Shown here: one piece after another, positions 56,776 to 64,000 of the stretch
Numbering within the stretch: the stretch's first letter is position 1
Layout: every line of letters starts with the position of its first letter
DNA from: Pseudomonadota bacterium
GTDB lineage: Bacteria > Pseudomonadota > Gammaproteobacteria > Steroidobacterales > MnTg04
Assembly (NCBI GenBank): GCA_022560735.1
Contig: JADFSO010000006.1
Coordinates: 1 to 64,000 of the forward strand
Direction of reading: 5' to 3'
DNA length: 64,000 nucleotides
Position numbers and translations under genes: made by a program
The notes under the pieces: model-generated
Seen by the model: the letters and a program-made list of their open reading frames with translations, nothing else
The model's database searches: none
Told to the model about the DNA's origin: nothing

Positions 56776-58521
56776 ATGAACCATCCCGGCACCAAGTCAA
56801 AATTGTATCTGCTGCTCGTGGTATTTACGGCCGTAACGGCATCGTCGGCCGAACCCGATACCGCGAAGGCTAAGCCCTTTGTGGATATTACGGTCGCCAG
56901 CGGCCTCGATTTCGTCCACTTCAACGGCATGTCCGGAGAGTTGTACTACGCGGAGATGATGGGATCCGGCGCAGCTCTGTTCGACTATGACAACGATGGC
57001 GACCTGGATATTTACCTGGTGCAGGGCGCAATGCTCGGGGCGGACAAAAAGATTGCCGCGGCGACTTTCCCGCCGCAACATGAATTACCGCTGACCGATC
57101 GTTTGTATCGCAACGATTCTGGCGATGGAGGGTCAGATCGTCTCCGTTTCACCGATGTCACGCAATAGGCGGGCATTTTCGCACCGGCCTATGGCATGGG
57201 GGTCGCAACCGGTGATTTCGATAACGATGGGTATGTCGATCTGTATGTCAGCAATTTCGGCCCGAACCAGTTATTGCATAACAACGGCGATGGGACCTTT
57301 TCCGATGTGACCGCGGCCGCCGGCGTCGGCGATCCGGCGTGGAGCGTCAGCAGCAGTTTTGTCGATTACGATGGCGATGGCCTGCTCGATATTTATGTCG
57401 GCAATTACGTGGATTATACGATTGCCGGCAACAAGCCGTGCCGGTCGACGACCAGCGCCAGGGATTATTGCTCACCCAAGGTGTACCGGCCGCAACACGA
57501 CACTTTGTACCGGAATCTGGGCGATGGCCGCTTTGCCGATGTCAGCCGGGCCGCCGGCATCCATGCAGTGACCGGTGGTGCGCTCGGGGTCGTGGCCGCC
57601 GATTTCAACGGCGACCTGGCGATCGACATCTACGTGGCCAACGACGGCGTGCCGAACCAGTTGTGGATCAATGATGGCGAAGGGCGCTTTCACGATGAGG
57701 CGTATTTGTCGGGAGTCGCCGTGAACATGGATGGTGCGCCGGAGGCCAGCATGGGTGTGGCCGCCGCCGATTTTGACGGCGATGGCGACATGGATCTGCT
57801 GATGACCCACCTGGCGCGGGAAACCAACACGCTGTATGTCAACGATGGCAGCGGCTGGTTCGAAGACCGCACGGCGACCGCCGGCCTGGCGGGCGCCAGT
57901 TTTGCCTACACCGGTTTTGGCACGGTCTGGATTGATTACGATAACGATGGCTGGCTGGATTTGTTTGTCGCCAACGGCGCGGTCACTCGCAAGCAGGAAT
58001 GGGTCGATCGCGGCGACCCCTATCCACTCGGCCAGGCCAACCAGCTTTTTGTCAACCTGGGGAACGCCCGATTCAAGTTGTTCGAGCTCGCCGATGACCC
58101 GGTTTTTGACGTGGCTGAGATCAGTCGCGGCGTGGCAGCGGGTGATATCGACAACGATGGGGATATAGACCTGCTGGTCGCCAACAACGCGGGTCCGGCA
58201 CGCCTGTTGCTCAACCAGGCCGGAAACCACGCCGGCTGGATCGGTTTCAGGCTGACCGATGCCGGTGGCCGCGTCGATCAGCTCGGCGCCTTGGTCAGTA
58301 TCAGCGGCGGTGACGGAAAAATTCGACTCGGGCGCACCGGTACCGATGGCAGCTATGCATCGGCCAGCGATCCCCGGGTGGTTTTCGGTCTGGGCAAAAA
58401 GGAACCCGGCAAATACCGCGTCGATGTCGTCTGGCCGGATCGGCAACGCGAACACTGGAACGGGCTCGATGCCGGTCGTTATCACACATTGAGAAAAGGC
58501 GGCGGGGCCAGCGGCGAATGA
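56776..58521 (+). pseudogene. CRTAC1/UnbV-type FG-GAP protein interrupted by one in-frame TAG
   Basis: A single frame of 582 codons encodes a signal peptide, several FG-GAP/VCBS calcium-binding propeller repeats (such as LFDYDNDGDLDIYLV, ATGDFDNDGYVDLYV, VAADFNGDLAIDIYV, VAAADFDGDGDMDLLM) and the ASPIC/UnbV C-terminus (GRTGTDGSYASASDPRVVFGLGKKE). It is interrupted only at 57166-57168, where TAG sits between VTQ and AGIFAPAYGMG. The family has a residue such as Gln/Glu at that point, so a CAG to TAG change is likely. The 3' end overlaps the TPR gene (58518) by 4 bases, the usual pairing. If functional, it would be an extracellular calcium-binding scaffold of unknown partner. Confidence 0.87.
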
Positions 58522-60098
58522 GCGGGCGGTTGCAGCGACGGCATCGTCCGACCGCTGTCTCCGTGGCGGGCCTGGTATTGCTCGCAGGCTTTTCACTGTT
58601 GCCAGGAAACGCAATGACCCCGGCCGGGGCGGAGATGCCGTGGCCGGACCTCGGCTCCTTCGAACCGCCGGTCGCCGAGGCATTGCGCGCCGGCCGGCAG
58701 GAGCTGGAGCAGGCGCTCGGCGCGGCCCCGTCGGAGCGCGACACCGGCATCGCCTATGGCGAGCTCGGCAGGCTTTATCTCGCGCATCACCTGATGTATG
58801 CGGCCGAAGCCGCCTTCTCGCGTGCGGTCGCGTACGATCCGAACGAGTTTCTCTGGAATTACCTGCTGGGTTATGCACAGCAAGAACAGGGCAAACCTGC
58901 CGAGGCGGTTCGCTGGTACCGCAAAGCGCTGTTGATCGACCCGAGCTACTCGGCCGCGGCGTTCAGGCTTGCGCAAAGCGAGCTCAGCGATGGTCGCGAA
59001 TCGGCAGCGAAAAAAAGTCTTGTGTCATTGCTGAGCCGCCAGCCGGAGCATATCGCCGCGCTGGCCGGTCTTGCCCGGATCGCGATCAGGCAGCGCGATT
59101 ACCAGCGGGCGATCGCGCTGTTGGGCAGGGCCTTGCGCCTGAACCCGGCGGCGAACCAGTTGCATTACCCACTGGCCCAGGCGCTCAGGCAAGCCGGCCA
59201 GATGGAGGCGGCGAAAAAACAGCTGGCGCTGGCCGGGCAGACGCGGCCACCCGTTGCCGACCCGGTGCTGGCGGCCGTGGAGTCGTTGTCGCGCAGCAGT
59301 CAGCTTTACCTCGAACGCGGTCTCGCGCTGTTGCGTGCGGGCAAGGATTCCATGGCGGTGGCCGAAATCGAAAAAGCGCTGGTATTGAACCCGGACGATG
59401 CCTATGCGCTGGCCACGCTGGGCCAGGCCTTGCAACTGGTCGGCCGCATCGACGCAGCGGCAACCGCCCTTGAGCGCGCGCTGGCGTTGGGGCTGGATGA
59501 TCTATCCGTATACTACCGCTACGGGATGGCCCTGGAATCGCTGGGCCAGCAAGACAGGGCGGACCAACAATATGCCGCGGCGCTGTTACTCGATGACAGC
59601 TTGCGCGAAGCGCGGTTGATGCTGGCGGGCAGCCTGATGCGCGCGGGACGTTACGCCGATGCCGGGACCCATTACCAATTGTTGGCCGCGGCCGATAATG
59701 GTATCGCGGTGTTTTGGTATCGTCTCGCGCTTGCCAACCTGGCGCAGCGGGATTGTGCCGGAGCGCTGGTTGCGCTCGATCGGGCGCTCGCGATCTCGCC
59801 GGCGGATGGCGGGCTGCTGCTGGCGCTGGAGCTGGCGCACCTGGTCCACGACGCGCGTCCTGGTGTCGATACGCTGGAAACGCTGGCGATGGCCAGCGCC
59901 GCCAACCGGCGTTTTGAAGATGCGCAGGCCTTCCAGGCGCAGGCCATACTCAGGCTCCGGCAAACACCGGGTGTTGGTGGTGAGCGGCGCATCGATCATC
60001 TGCGCGCGGCGCTCGCGCGCTATGAGAACGGGCAACCGGCAGTAATTGCTTTCTCTCCGGGTGACCCGGTCATGAACCCGCAGGTGCGCCGGCGCTAA
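58518..60098 (+). CDS. Secreted TPR-repeat protein, partner of the CRTAC1-like gene
   Basis: The 526-residue protein has an N-terminal signal-type helix (VSVAGLVLLAGFSLLPGNA) and nearly continuous TPR repeats (about residues 80-480; AALAGLARIAIRQRDYQRAIALLGRALRLNPAANQ is a typical unit). Its ATG overlaps the preceding stop by 4 bases (ATGA), so the two are co-translated. CRTAC1/UnbV-like proteins often lie next to TPR genes; the pair may form a periplasmic or outer-membrane assembly. No further function can be read. Confidence 0.87.
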   Translation: MSGRLQRRHRPTAVSVAGLVLLAGFSLLPGNAMTPAGAEMPWPDLGSFEPPVAEALRAGRQELEQALGAAPSERDTGIAYGELGRLYLAHHLMYAAEAAFSRAVAYDPNEFLWNYLLGYAQQEQGKPAEAVRWYRKALLIDPSYSAAAFRLAQSELSDGRESAAKKSLVSLLSRQPEHIAALAGLARIAIRQRDYQRAIALLGRALRLNPAANQLHYPLAQALRQAGQMEAAKKQLALAGQTRPPVADPVLAAVESLSRSSQLYLERGLALLRAGKDSMAVAEIEKALVLNPDDAYALATLGQALQLVGRIDAAATALERALALGLDDLSVYYRYGMALESLGQQDRADQQYAAALLLDDSLREARLMLAGSLMRAGRYADAGTHYQLLAAADNGIAVFWYRLALANLAQRDCAGALVALDRALAISPADGGLLLALELAHLVHDARPGVDTLETLAMASAANRRFEDAQAFQAQAILRLRQTPGVGGERRIDHLRAALARYENGQPAVIAFSPGDPVMNPQVRRR

Positions 60099-60100
60099 AT

Positions 60101-61528
60101 TTATTTGCGGAAATCCAGCGGCGGCTCACGGTCGCCGAGCAACGGTTCATAAATAAAATCGGCGCCGCGTTTTTCGTCAAATTCTTTTTGCACCCGGGCC
60201 AGTAACTCCGGATCGGCATACAGATCCCTGGCAGTCAGCGCCAGGGTCTTGGCCGCCACTTGCACACCCTTGATGCCGATGCTGGTGCCACCGGCCGCGA
60301 CCGCCTGCCAGGTATGTGCCGCAGTGCCAGGCACCCAGGTCGCCGCGCGTAGCTCGACCGTCGGCGCGTTCCAGCTGACATCGCCAACATCGGTCGATCC
60401 GCTGGTGTTCTCCAGCTTGATCGGCATGATCGTGGCTTCGCTGCCCAGGGCATATTCCGGCTGGTCCAACGTGGGATAAATTGCCTCGGCGAACGCTTTT
60501 TCTTTGGCGTTGTAGTGAACACCGCCAACTTTTTCCAGGTTTTTCTGCATGGTTTCGGCCAGCGTCATGTTGGACAACAGGGCGTGATTGCCATGGATGA
60601 TCTCGCGGTCCATCGTCGTGCCGGTGCCCATTGCCGCCGCTGTTGCCGCGGCTTCGACCCGCTCCCAAATCTGCAACAGCGTCCGCGTATCGGGATGGCG
60701 CACGTAGTAATACACCTCGGCAAAATCGGGGACGACGTTGGGCGCGTGGCCACCGGCCGTGATCACGTAATGGATACGGGTCTCCTGCGGCACGTGCTCG
60801 CGCATCAGGTTGATCATGAAATTAAAGGCTTCGACGGCATCCAGCGCCGAGCGTGCCTTTTCCGGCGCCGCCGCCGCGTGCGCGGAAACTCCATGGAAGC
60901 GGAATTTGGCCGAACGGTTGGCCAGCGAAGAATTACCTTGCACGCGAGATTCATCATCCGGATGCCAGGCGAGCACCGCATCGACATCGTCGAACAGCCC
61001 GGCGCGCGCCATGTAAACCTTGCCCGAACCCCCTTCCTCGGCTGGCGTGCCATAAAGGCGTACGGTGCCCTTGCTACCGGTTTGCTCCAGCCAGTGTTTG
61101 ACGGCGATGGCCGCGCCAACCGATGCCGTCCCCAACAGGTTGTGACCACAGGCATGGCTGCCGGCCTGCCCCGGGATTTCCTCGCGTACCGGCGATGCGG
61201 TCTGGGTGATGCCGGGGAGGGCGTCGTATTCGGCCAGGAAAGCGATGACCGGCTCACCCGAACCGGCGCTGGCGACGAAAGCGGTCGGGATACCGGCGAT
61301 ACCGGTTTCCAATTCAAACCCGGCCTCGGCCAATGTCGTTTGCAACAACGCGCTGCTTTTTTCCTCGAGATAACCCAGCTCGGCAAAGTGCCAGATCCGC
61401 TGTGCCAGCTCGCTGTGTGCAGCGAAACGCGCGTCCGTGAAGGCGATCAGGTCGGGTTCCGTATGACCGGGTGCCGATACCAGAAAAAGCAGGCTCAGGA
61501 CCGTGGCAACAACAGGGGTTTTGCTCAT
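60101..61528 (-). CDS. M20 family amidohydrolase (AbgB/PabaGlu-hydrolase-like), secreted
   Basis: The 475-residue protein has a signal peptide (residues about 1-23, VVATVLSLLFLVSAPGHT), the M20 zinc-site motif GSHACGHNLLG, GTPAEEGGSGK with the catalytic Glu pair, HPDDESRVQGNSSLAN, and GSTDVGDVSW near the C-terminus, which is the hallmark of AbgB-like subunits acting on p-aminobenzoyl-glutamate and other N-acyl amino acids. The secreted form suggests peptide or amide degradation outside the cytoplasm. It is convergent with the TPR gene. Confidence 0.92.
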   Translation of the reverse strand: MSKTPVVATVLSLLFLVSAPGHTEPDLIAFTDARFAAHSELAQRIWHFAELGYLEEKSSALLQTTLAEAGFELETGIAGIPTAFVASAGSGEPVIAFLAEYDALPGITQTASPVREEIPGQAGSHACGHNLLGTASVGAAIAVKHWLEQTGSKGTVRLYGTPAEEGGSGKVYMARAGLFDDVDAVLAWHPDDESRVQGNSSLANRSAKFRFHGVSAHAAAAPEKARSALDAVEAFNFMINLMREHVPQETRIHYVITAGGHAPNVVPDFAEVYYYVRHPDTRTLLQIWERVEAAATAAAMGTGTTMDREIIHGNHALLSNMTLAETMQKNLEKVGGVHYNAKEKAFAEAIYPTLDQPEYALGSEATIMPIKLENTSGSTDVGDVSWNAPTVELRAATWVPGTAAHTWQAVAAGGTSIGIKGVQVAAKTLALTARDLYADPELLARVQKEFDEKRGADFIYEPLLGDREPPLDFRK

Positions 61529-61585
61529 CGTCTGGCATCCATTTCAAGCAAAAGGGCAGGGCACTTTAGCAGACCCGGACCCGGC

Positions 61586-63052
61586 TCACCCAGGTGCACT
61601 GGCCTTTTTTTTGTCAATCATCTGCTGCAAGTGTTTACGCCATTCCCGGTAGCGATCATTGATCGCGATCGCGTTATTGGTAGCCGGTACAAACTCGTCA
61701 TCCACCGTCAACACCGGCAACACCGGGTTGGCGAGGCGGGCGCCGCCATAGGCGGTTGCCTGCAGGTTGGTCGAACGCTGCACGGGGATGCCGCTCAAGT
61801 CGGCGACACGCTGCAACAAACCATCGAGTTCCGCCAGGCCACCGCTGGCAACAATATTTTTTACTCCCGGCATGCAGCTTTCCATGGCCTGTAAATTGGC
61901 CTCGACCAAAAATGCGATGCTCTCGATGACCGCGACCGCTTGTTCGCCGATATCGCCCTCGCCGATAAACCCCGATTCCGCGTCGCTGACCCAAAACGGT
62001 GCGGCCAGGCCACCGATTGCGTTCACGAATAACGGAGGATCGGCATTATTCGCGAGCCATTCCGGCAGTTGGGCGAACAGTTCGTCCTCGCCGATCTGCT
62101 GTGAATCGGCGAACCAGCTCAGTGCGGCGCCGGCGCCATTGATCGTGCCTTCGAGCGCGAACATTGCATCGTGTCCATCCTGTAACAAGATACTGCGTAG
62201 CAATCCTTCGCAGACCAGGTATTCCGCCACCGGCCGTTGCAGGAACGCGCCGGTCCCCAGGTTGAGAAAGAGTTGGTCCACCGGGTTGTCGGAGAAGGCG
62301 AACGGGACCGCCGATTGATCGCCGGTAACGATGGTCAGCGGCACCGATGTCTCGCCGAGCCGCAGATCGCACCAGGCATAGCGATTCGGCTGGATCGCCG
62401 GTAGCAACGACTCATCGATAGCAAAAGCATCCAGTAACCGTGATGACCATTGGCCGGTGCGGATATCCCACAGCAAGGTGCGCGAGGCATTGCATGGATC
62501 GACGGCGAATTGCCGGCCCTGGCTCAGGTTGTACAAGATGAAGCTGGCGAGCGGGCCGAAGGCCAGGTCGTTTTTCTGCCGGGCCGCTTGCACACCGTCG
62601 AGATGCTCGAGGCACCAGCGTAATTTGCTGGCGCCGTAATGCGGCGAGCGGGGCAGGCCGGTGATTTCCGCTACCTCCGGCTGACTCAGTGAAAGACTTT
62701 CCAGGTTGTCCGCGGCACGCGTGTCCTGCCACGAGATAACGGGCGAAAGCGGGGCGCCCGTTTGTCTGGACCAGCACACGATGCTGGACCGTTGTGTGCA
62801 CAAGGCCGCGCTGCGGACCATCGCTGTCTGCGCGCCCAGCTGAGCGGCAAGCCGGTCGAGGCACTCGGCAACGGATGCGATCAGCTTGCCCGCATCATGC
62901 TCGACTCTGCCGGGCGATGGATGGCTGGCGCCGATCCCGACTTCGTGCTCGGCGACTGTATCTCCGGTTTCATCGAATACCAGCGCACGAGTCGCATGGC
63001 CACCTTGATCGAGGACCAATGTCCACTGGCGGTCGTTGGGGTTGCTAGTCAC
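61586..63052 (-). CDS. FGGY-family kinase, glycerol-kinase-like
   Basis: The 488-residue kinase has the phosphate-1 motif LVLDQGGHATRALVFD near the N-terminus, SWQDTRAADN, TGLPRSPHYGASKLRWCLEHL, DPCNASRTLLWDIRTGQWS, VTGDQSAVPFAF, LNLGTGAFLQ and a C-terminal ATP-site VASGGLAELDGLL. This is the glycerol-kinase/xylulokinase order, closest to glycerol kinase by context. The GTG at 63052 overlaps the end of the glycerophosphodiesterase gene by 8 bases; upstream in-frame codons (to 63154) only re-read that gene. It is the last gene of a three-gene coupled unit for glycerophosphodiester use. Confidence 0.87.
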   Translation of the reverse strand: MTSNPNDRQWTLVLDQGGHATRALVFDETGDTVAEHEVGIGASHPSPGRVEHDAGKLIASVAECLDRLAAQLGAQTAMVRSAALCTQRSSIVCWSRQTGAPLSPVISWQDTRAADNLESLSLSQPEVAEITGLPRSPHYGASKLRWCLEHLDGVQAARQKNDLAFGPLASFILYNLSQGRQFAVDPCNASRTLLWDIRTGQWSSRLLDAFAIDESLLPAIQPNRYAWCDLRLGETSVPLTIVTGDQSAVPFAFSDNPVDQLFLNLGTGAFLQRPVAEYLVCEGLLRSILLQDGHDAMFALEGTINGAGAALSWFADSQQIGEDELFAQLPEWLANNADPPLFVNAIGGLAAPFWVSDAESGFIGEGDIGEQAVAVIESIAFLVEANLQAMESCMPGVKNIVASGGLAELDGLLQRVADLSGIPVQRSTNLQATAYGGARLANPVLPVLTVDDEFVPATNNAIAINDRYREWRKHLQQMIDKKKASAPG

Positions 63053-63788
63053 TGTCTCGATCGCCGTTTGCCAGGAATTCCCCGATAAAATCCGTTTCCA
63101 CCAGGTCCGCGCCACGATCGAATAATTCGTGCGCCTGCTTTGGCGTCTTGACATCGTAAACGACCCAGCGCCAATTTTCGTTTGGGGGTAATTTTTTGTG
63201 CGCGATCCTGGAGCGTTTTACAAACAGGTAATCGGGTTGCAGGTCGGCCGCAGCGCTCAGTGTCTGTTTATCGTATGCGCTGATTACCCAGCCGGTTTGT
63301 CTGGCGCCTTTGCTTTGCGCCATCGATACTGCTTCCGGGTCGAAGGAAATAATCACGCCGCGAGTACCCAGCCGATCGGTCAGTGGCAGGATCGCATCGA
63401 TGCAGCGGTCTTTGCCAAAGCGCAAAATGCTGGCGCCTTTGATTTCGACAAAAACCTGACCGGCAAAATCATCCAGCATGGCGATAACGTCCGCCAGCGA
63501 CGGAATCGTGGAATCGGCGAAACGATCGCCAAATCGTTTAGGTTGGCCGGCAGACAGACCGCGAACTTCTTGCGCACCCAGCGCAAACAGATCCTCATTA
63601 CTCGTCCCGGTACGTTTGCTCGTGTGATCGTGAATCACCATCGGAACCTGGTCGCGGGTCAACTGCACGTCGAACTCGAGATTGCCTGCACCGGCGTCTA
63701 TAGCCGCACAAAAACCGGCCAGCGTATTTTCCGGGTAACTTGATGGCCACCCGCGGTGTGCCACCAGGCTTTTGGGGTCAAGCGTCAT
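63045..63788 (-). CDS. Glycerophosphodiester phosphodiesterase (GDPD family)
   Basis: The 247-residue protein has the GDPD signature VAHRGWPSSYPENTLAGF (catalytic His), EFDVQLTRDQVPMVIHDHT (Glu, Asp, His ligands) and the C-terminal KRSRIAHKKLPPNENWRWVVYDV. It releases glycerol-3-phosphate from glycerophosphodiesters. Without a signal peptide it would be cytoplasmic (UgpQ-like). The start ATG 63788 overlaps the preceding stop in an ATGA configuration. With the FGGY kinase and the neighbouring GpsA-like gene it forms a coherent glycerol-phosphate unit. Confidence 0.92.
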   Translation of the reverse strand: MTLDPKSLVAHRGWPSSYPENTLAGFCAAIDAGAGNLEFDVQLTRDQVPMVIHDHTSKRTGTSNEDLFALGAQEVRGLSAGQPKRFGDRFADSTIPSLADVIAMLDDFAGQVFVEIKGASILRFGKDRCIDAILPLTDRLGTRGVIISFDPEAVSMAQSKGARQTGWVISAYDKQTLSAAADLQPDYLFVKRSRIAHKKLPPNENWRWVVYDVKTPKQAHELFDRGADLVETDFIGEFLANGDRDSD

Positions 63789-64000
63789 TGCAGCAGCGAG
63801 GCGTTCTCGCACAGCTTGAGGATGATTGCCCGTGCGTTTTTCGGTTTGTCGAGCAGGTCTCGCATCGCGCTGACCACCGGAAAATCGGCAAACTCGATCA
63901 ACTTGTGCTGATCGAGCATTCGCAGCGCGTGAAATCCTTCGCCGCGAATGTTGGTGCCGCTGGCCAGCAATTCATCGGTCTGACCGGCGGCCAGTTTCAT
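63785..64000 (-). CDS. GpsA-like NAD(P)-dependent glycerol-3-phosphate dehydrogenase, C-terminal part
   Basis: Only the last about 71 residues are in the window; the gene continues past the right edge, so the Met at 64000 need not be the start. The segment GTNIRGEGFHALRMLDQHKL, then FPVVSAMRDLL and NARAIILKL fits the C-terminal helical domain of GpsA (the EGxxAxxxL ... P(I/V)xxxVxxIL pattern), which oxidises or makes glycerol-3-phosphate. Position directly upstream of a glycerophosphodiesterase and a glycerol-kinase-like gene supports this. The identification rests on the tail and the context. Confidence 0.58.
   Translation of the reverse strand: MKLAAGQTDELLASGTNIRGEGFHALRMLDQHKLIEFADFPVVSAMRDLLDKPKNARAIILKLCENASLLQ

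Noticed and set aside
14289-58521. Stop-codon reassignment (TAA/TAG read as Gln)
   Set aside because: Many genes here end in TAA or TAG at sensible C-termini (for example the RRM gene and the peroxiredoxin), and most genes have no internal stops. Point mutation, polymorphism or error is simpler; a suppressor tRNA is left as a test in the findings.
57472-58878. 468-codon open frame on the minus strand
   Set aside because: Antisense to the CRTAC1-like gene and TPR start; low-complexity Arg/Pro N-terminus.
60515-61894. 459-codon open frame on the plus strand
   Set aside because: Antisense to the M20 hydrolase; composition is His/Arg/Gly-rich and no ribosome binding site is seen.

Overview
The window reads as a dense chromosomal segment of a moderately GC-rich Gammaproteobacterium. 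Supporting this are the small 4.5S-type SRP RNA directly upstream of dnaX-ybaB-recR, oligoribonuclease (orn) followed by a DUF938 methyltransferase gene, divergent ppsA and its bifunctional regulator (PSRP/PpsR type), a YgiM-like SH3/TIGR04211 protein, a YqiB/DUF1249 protein and the Prc/Tsp tail-specific protease. The abundance of TonB receptor, RND efflux, secreted peptidase, amidohydrolase, TPR and CRTAC1/UnbV genes suits marine or sediment lineages such as Woeseiales-like bacteria. That placement is inference from gene content only. I see no rRNA, tRNA, CRISPR array, integrase, transposase or prophage gene.

Layout. 1-445 has no convincing gene. 446-4746 holds an RRM RNA-binding protein, a small conserved-looking protein, a DUF885-type secreted metallopeptidase, a peroxiredoxin-like protein, a lipoprotein and a CBS protein. 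4921-6503 (minus) holds an aminotransferase and a DUF2784 membrane protein. 6617-9739 is the ffs-dnaX-ybaB-recR-HIT cluster. 9749-11912 (minus) is rsgA plus an M48/Ste24 protease. 11995-14143 is orn-DUF938-threonine/serine dehydratase. 14289-16613 is a TonB-dependent receptor broken by one in-frame stop, convergent with a TolB-like/TPR membrane protein. 18696-22931 (minus) is an RND pump with its adaptor. 23103-25790 holds GNAT, lipoprotein, GFA and SH3 genes. 25821-29103 is the ppsA/ppsR pair. 29229-30782 is DUF1249 plus an unrecognised coiled-coil protein. 30784-39266 (minus) is a four-gene efflux operon with two sister adaptors and two permeases. 39475-41592 is Prc. 41724-46032 holds small envelope proteins, an M28 lipoprotein peptidase and a frameshifted secreted protein. 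46595-50161 is a YtcJ-like amidohydrolase and a GT41 (SPINDLY/OGT-like) glycosyltransferase. 50163-54899 contains small membrane proteins, a PerM-family permease, two small EF-hand proteins, a zinc-ribbon protein, an LpqC-like esterase and a secreted DUF4097-like protein. 55040-56637 is a FrnE/DsbA-like oxidoreductase and a CDF transporter. 56776-60098 is a CRTAC1/UnbV beta-propeller gene (broken by one stop) coupled to a TPR gene. 60101-61528 is an AbgB-like M20 hydrolase. 61586-64000 (minus) is a glycerophosphodiester module: FGGY kinase, glycerophosphodiester phosphodiesterase and a GpsA-like C-terminus running off the window.

Working together. The information-processing cluster and the ppsA/ppsR pair are standard. 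The most distinctive signals are: the duplicated-adaptor/tandem-permease RND operon with a dyad in its leader; three envelope/secretory genes each broken by a single lesion (two stop codons where Gln is expected, one homopolymer frameshift); a perfect CRP-type palindrome upstream of the frameshifted gene; a pair of two-EF-hand miniproteins sharing a tryptophan-rich tail; and an inverted repeat spanning the ppsA stop codon. I did not find a clear-cut new defence or mobile system.
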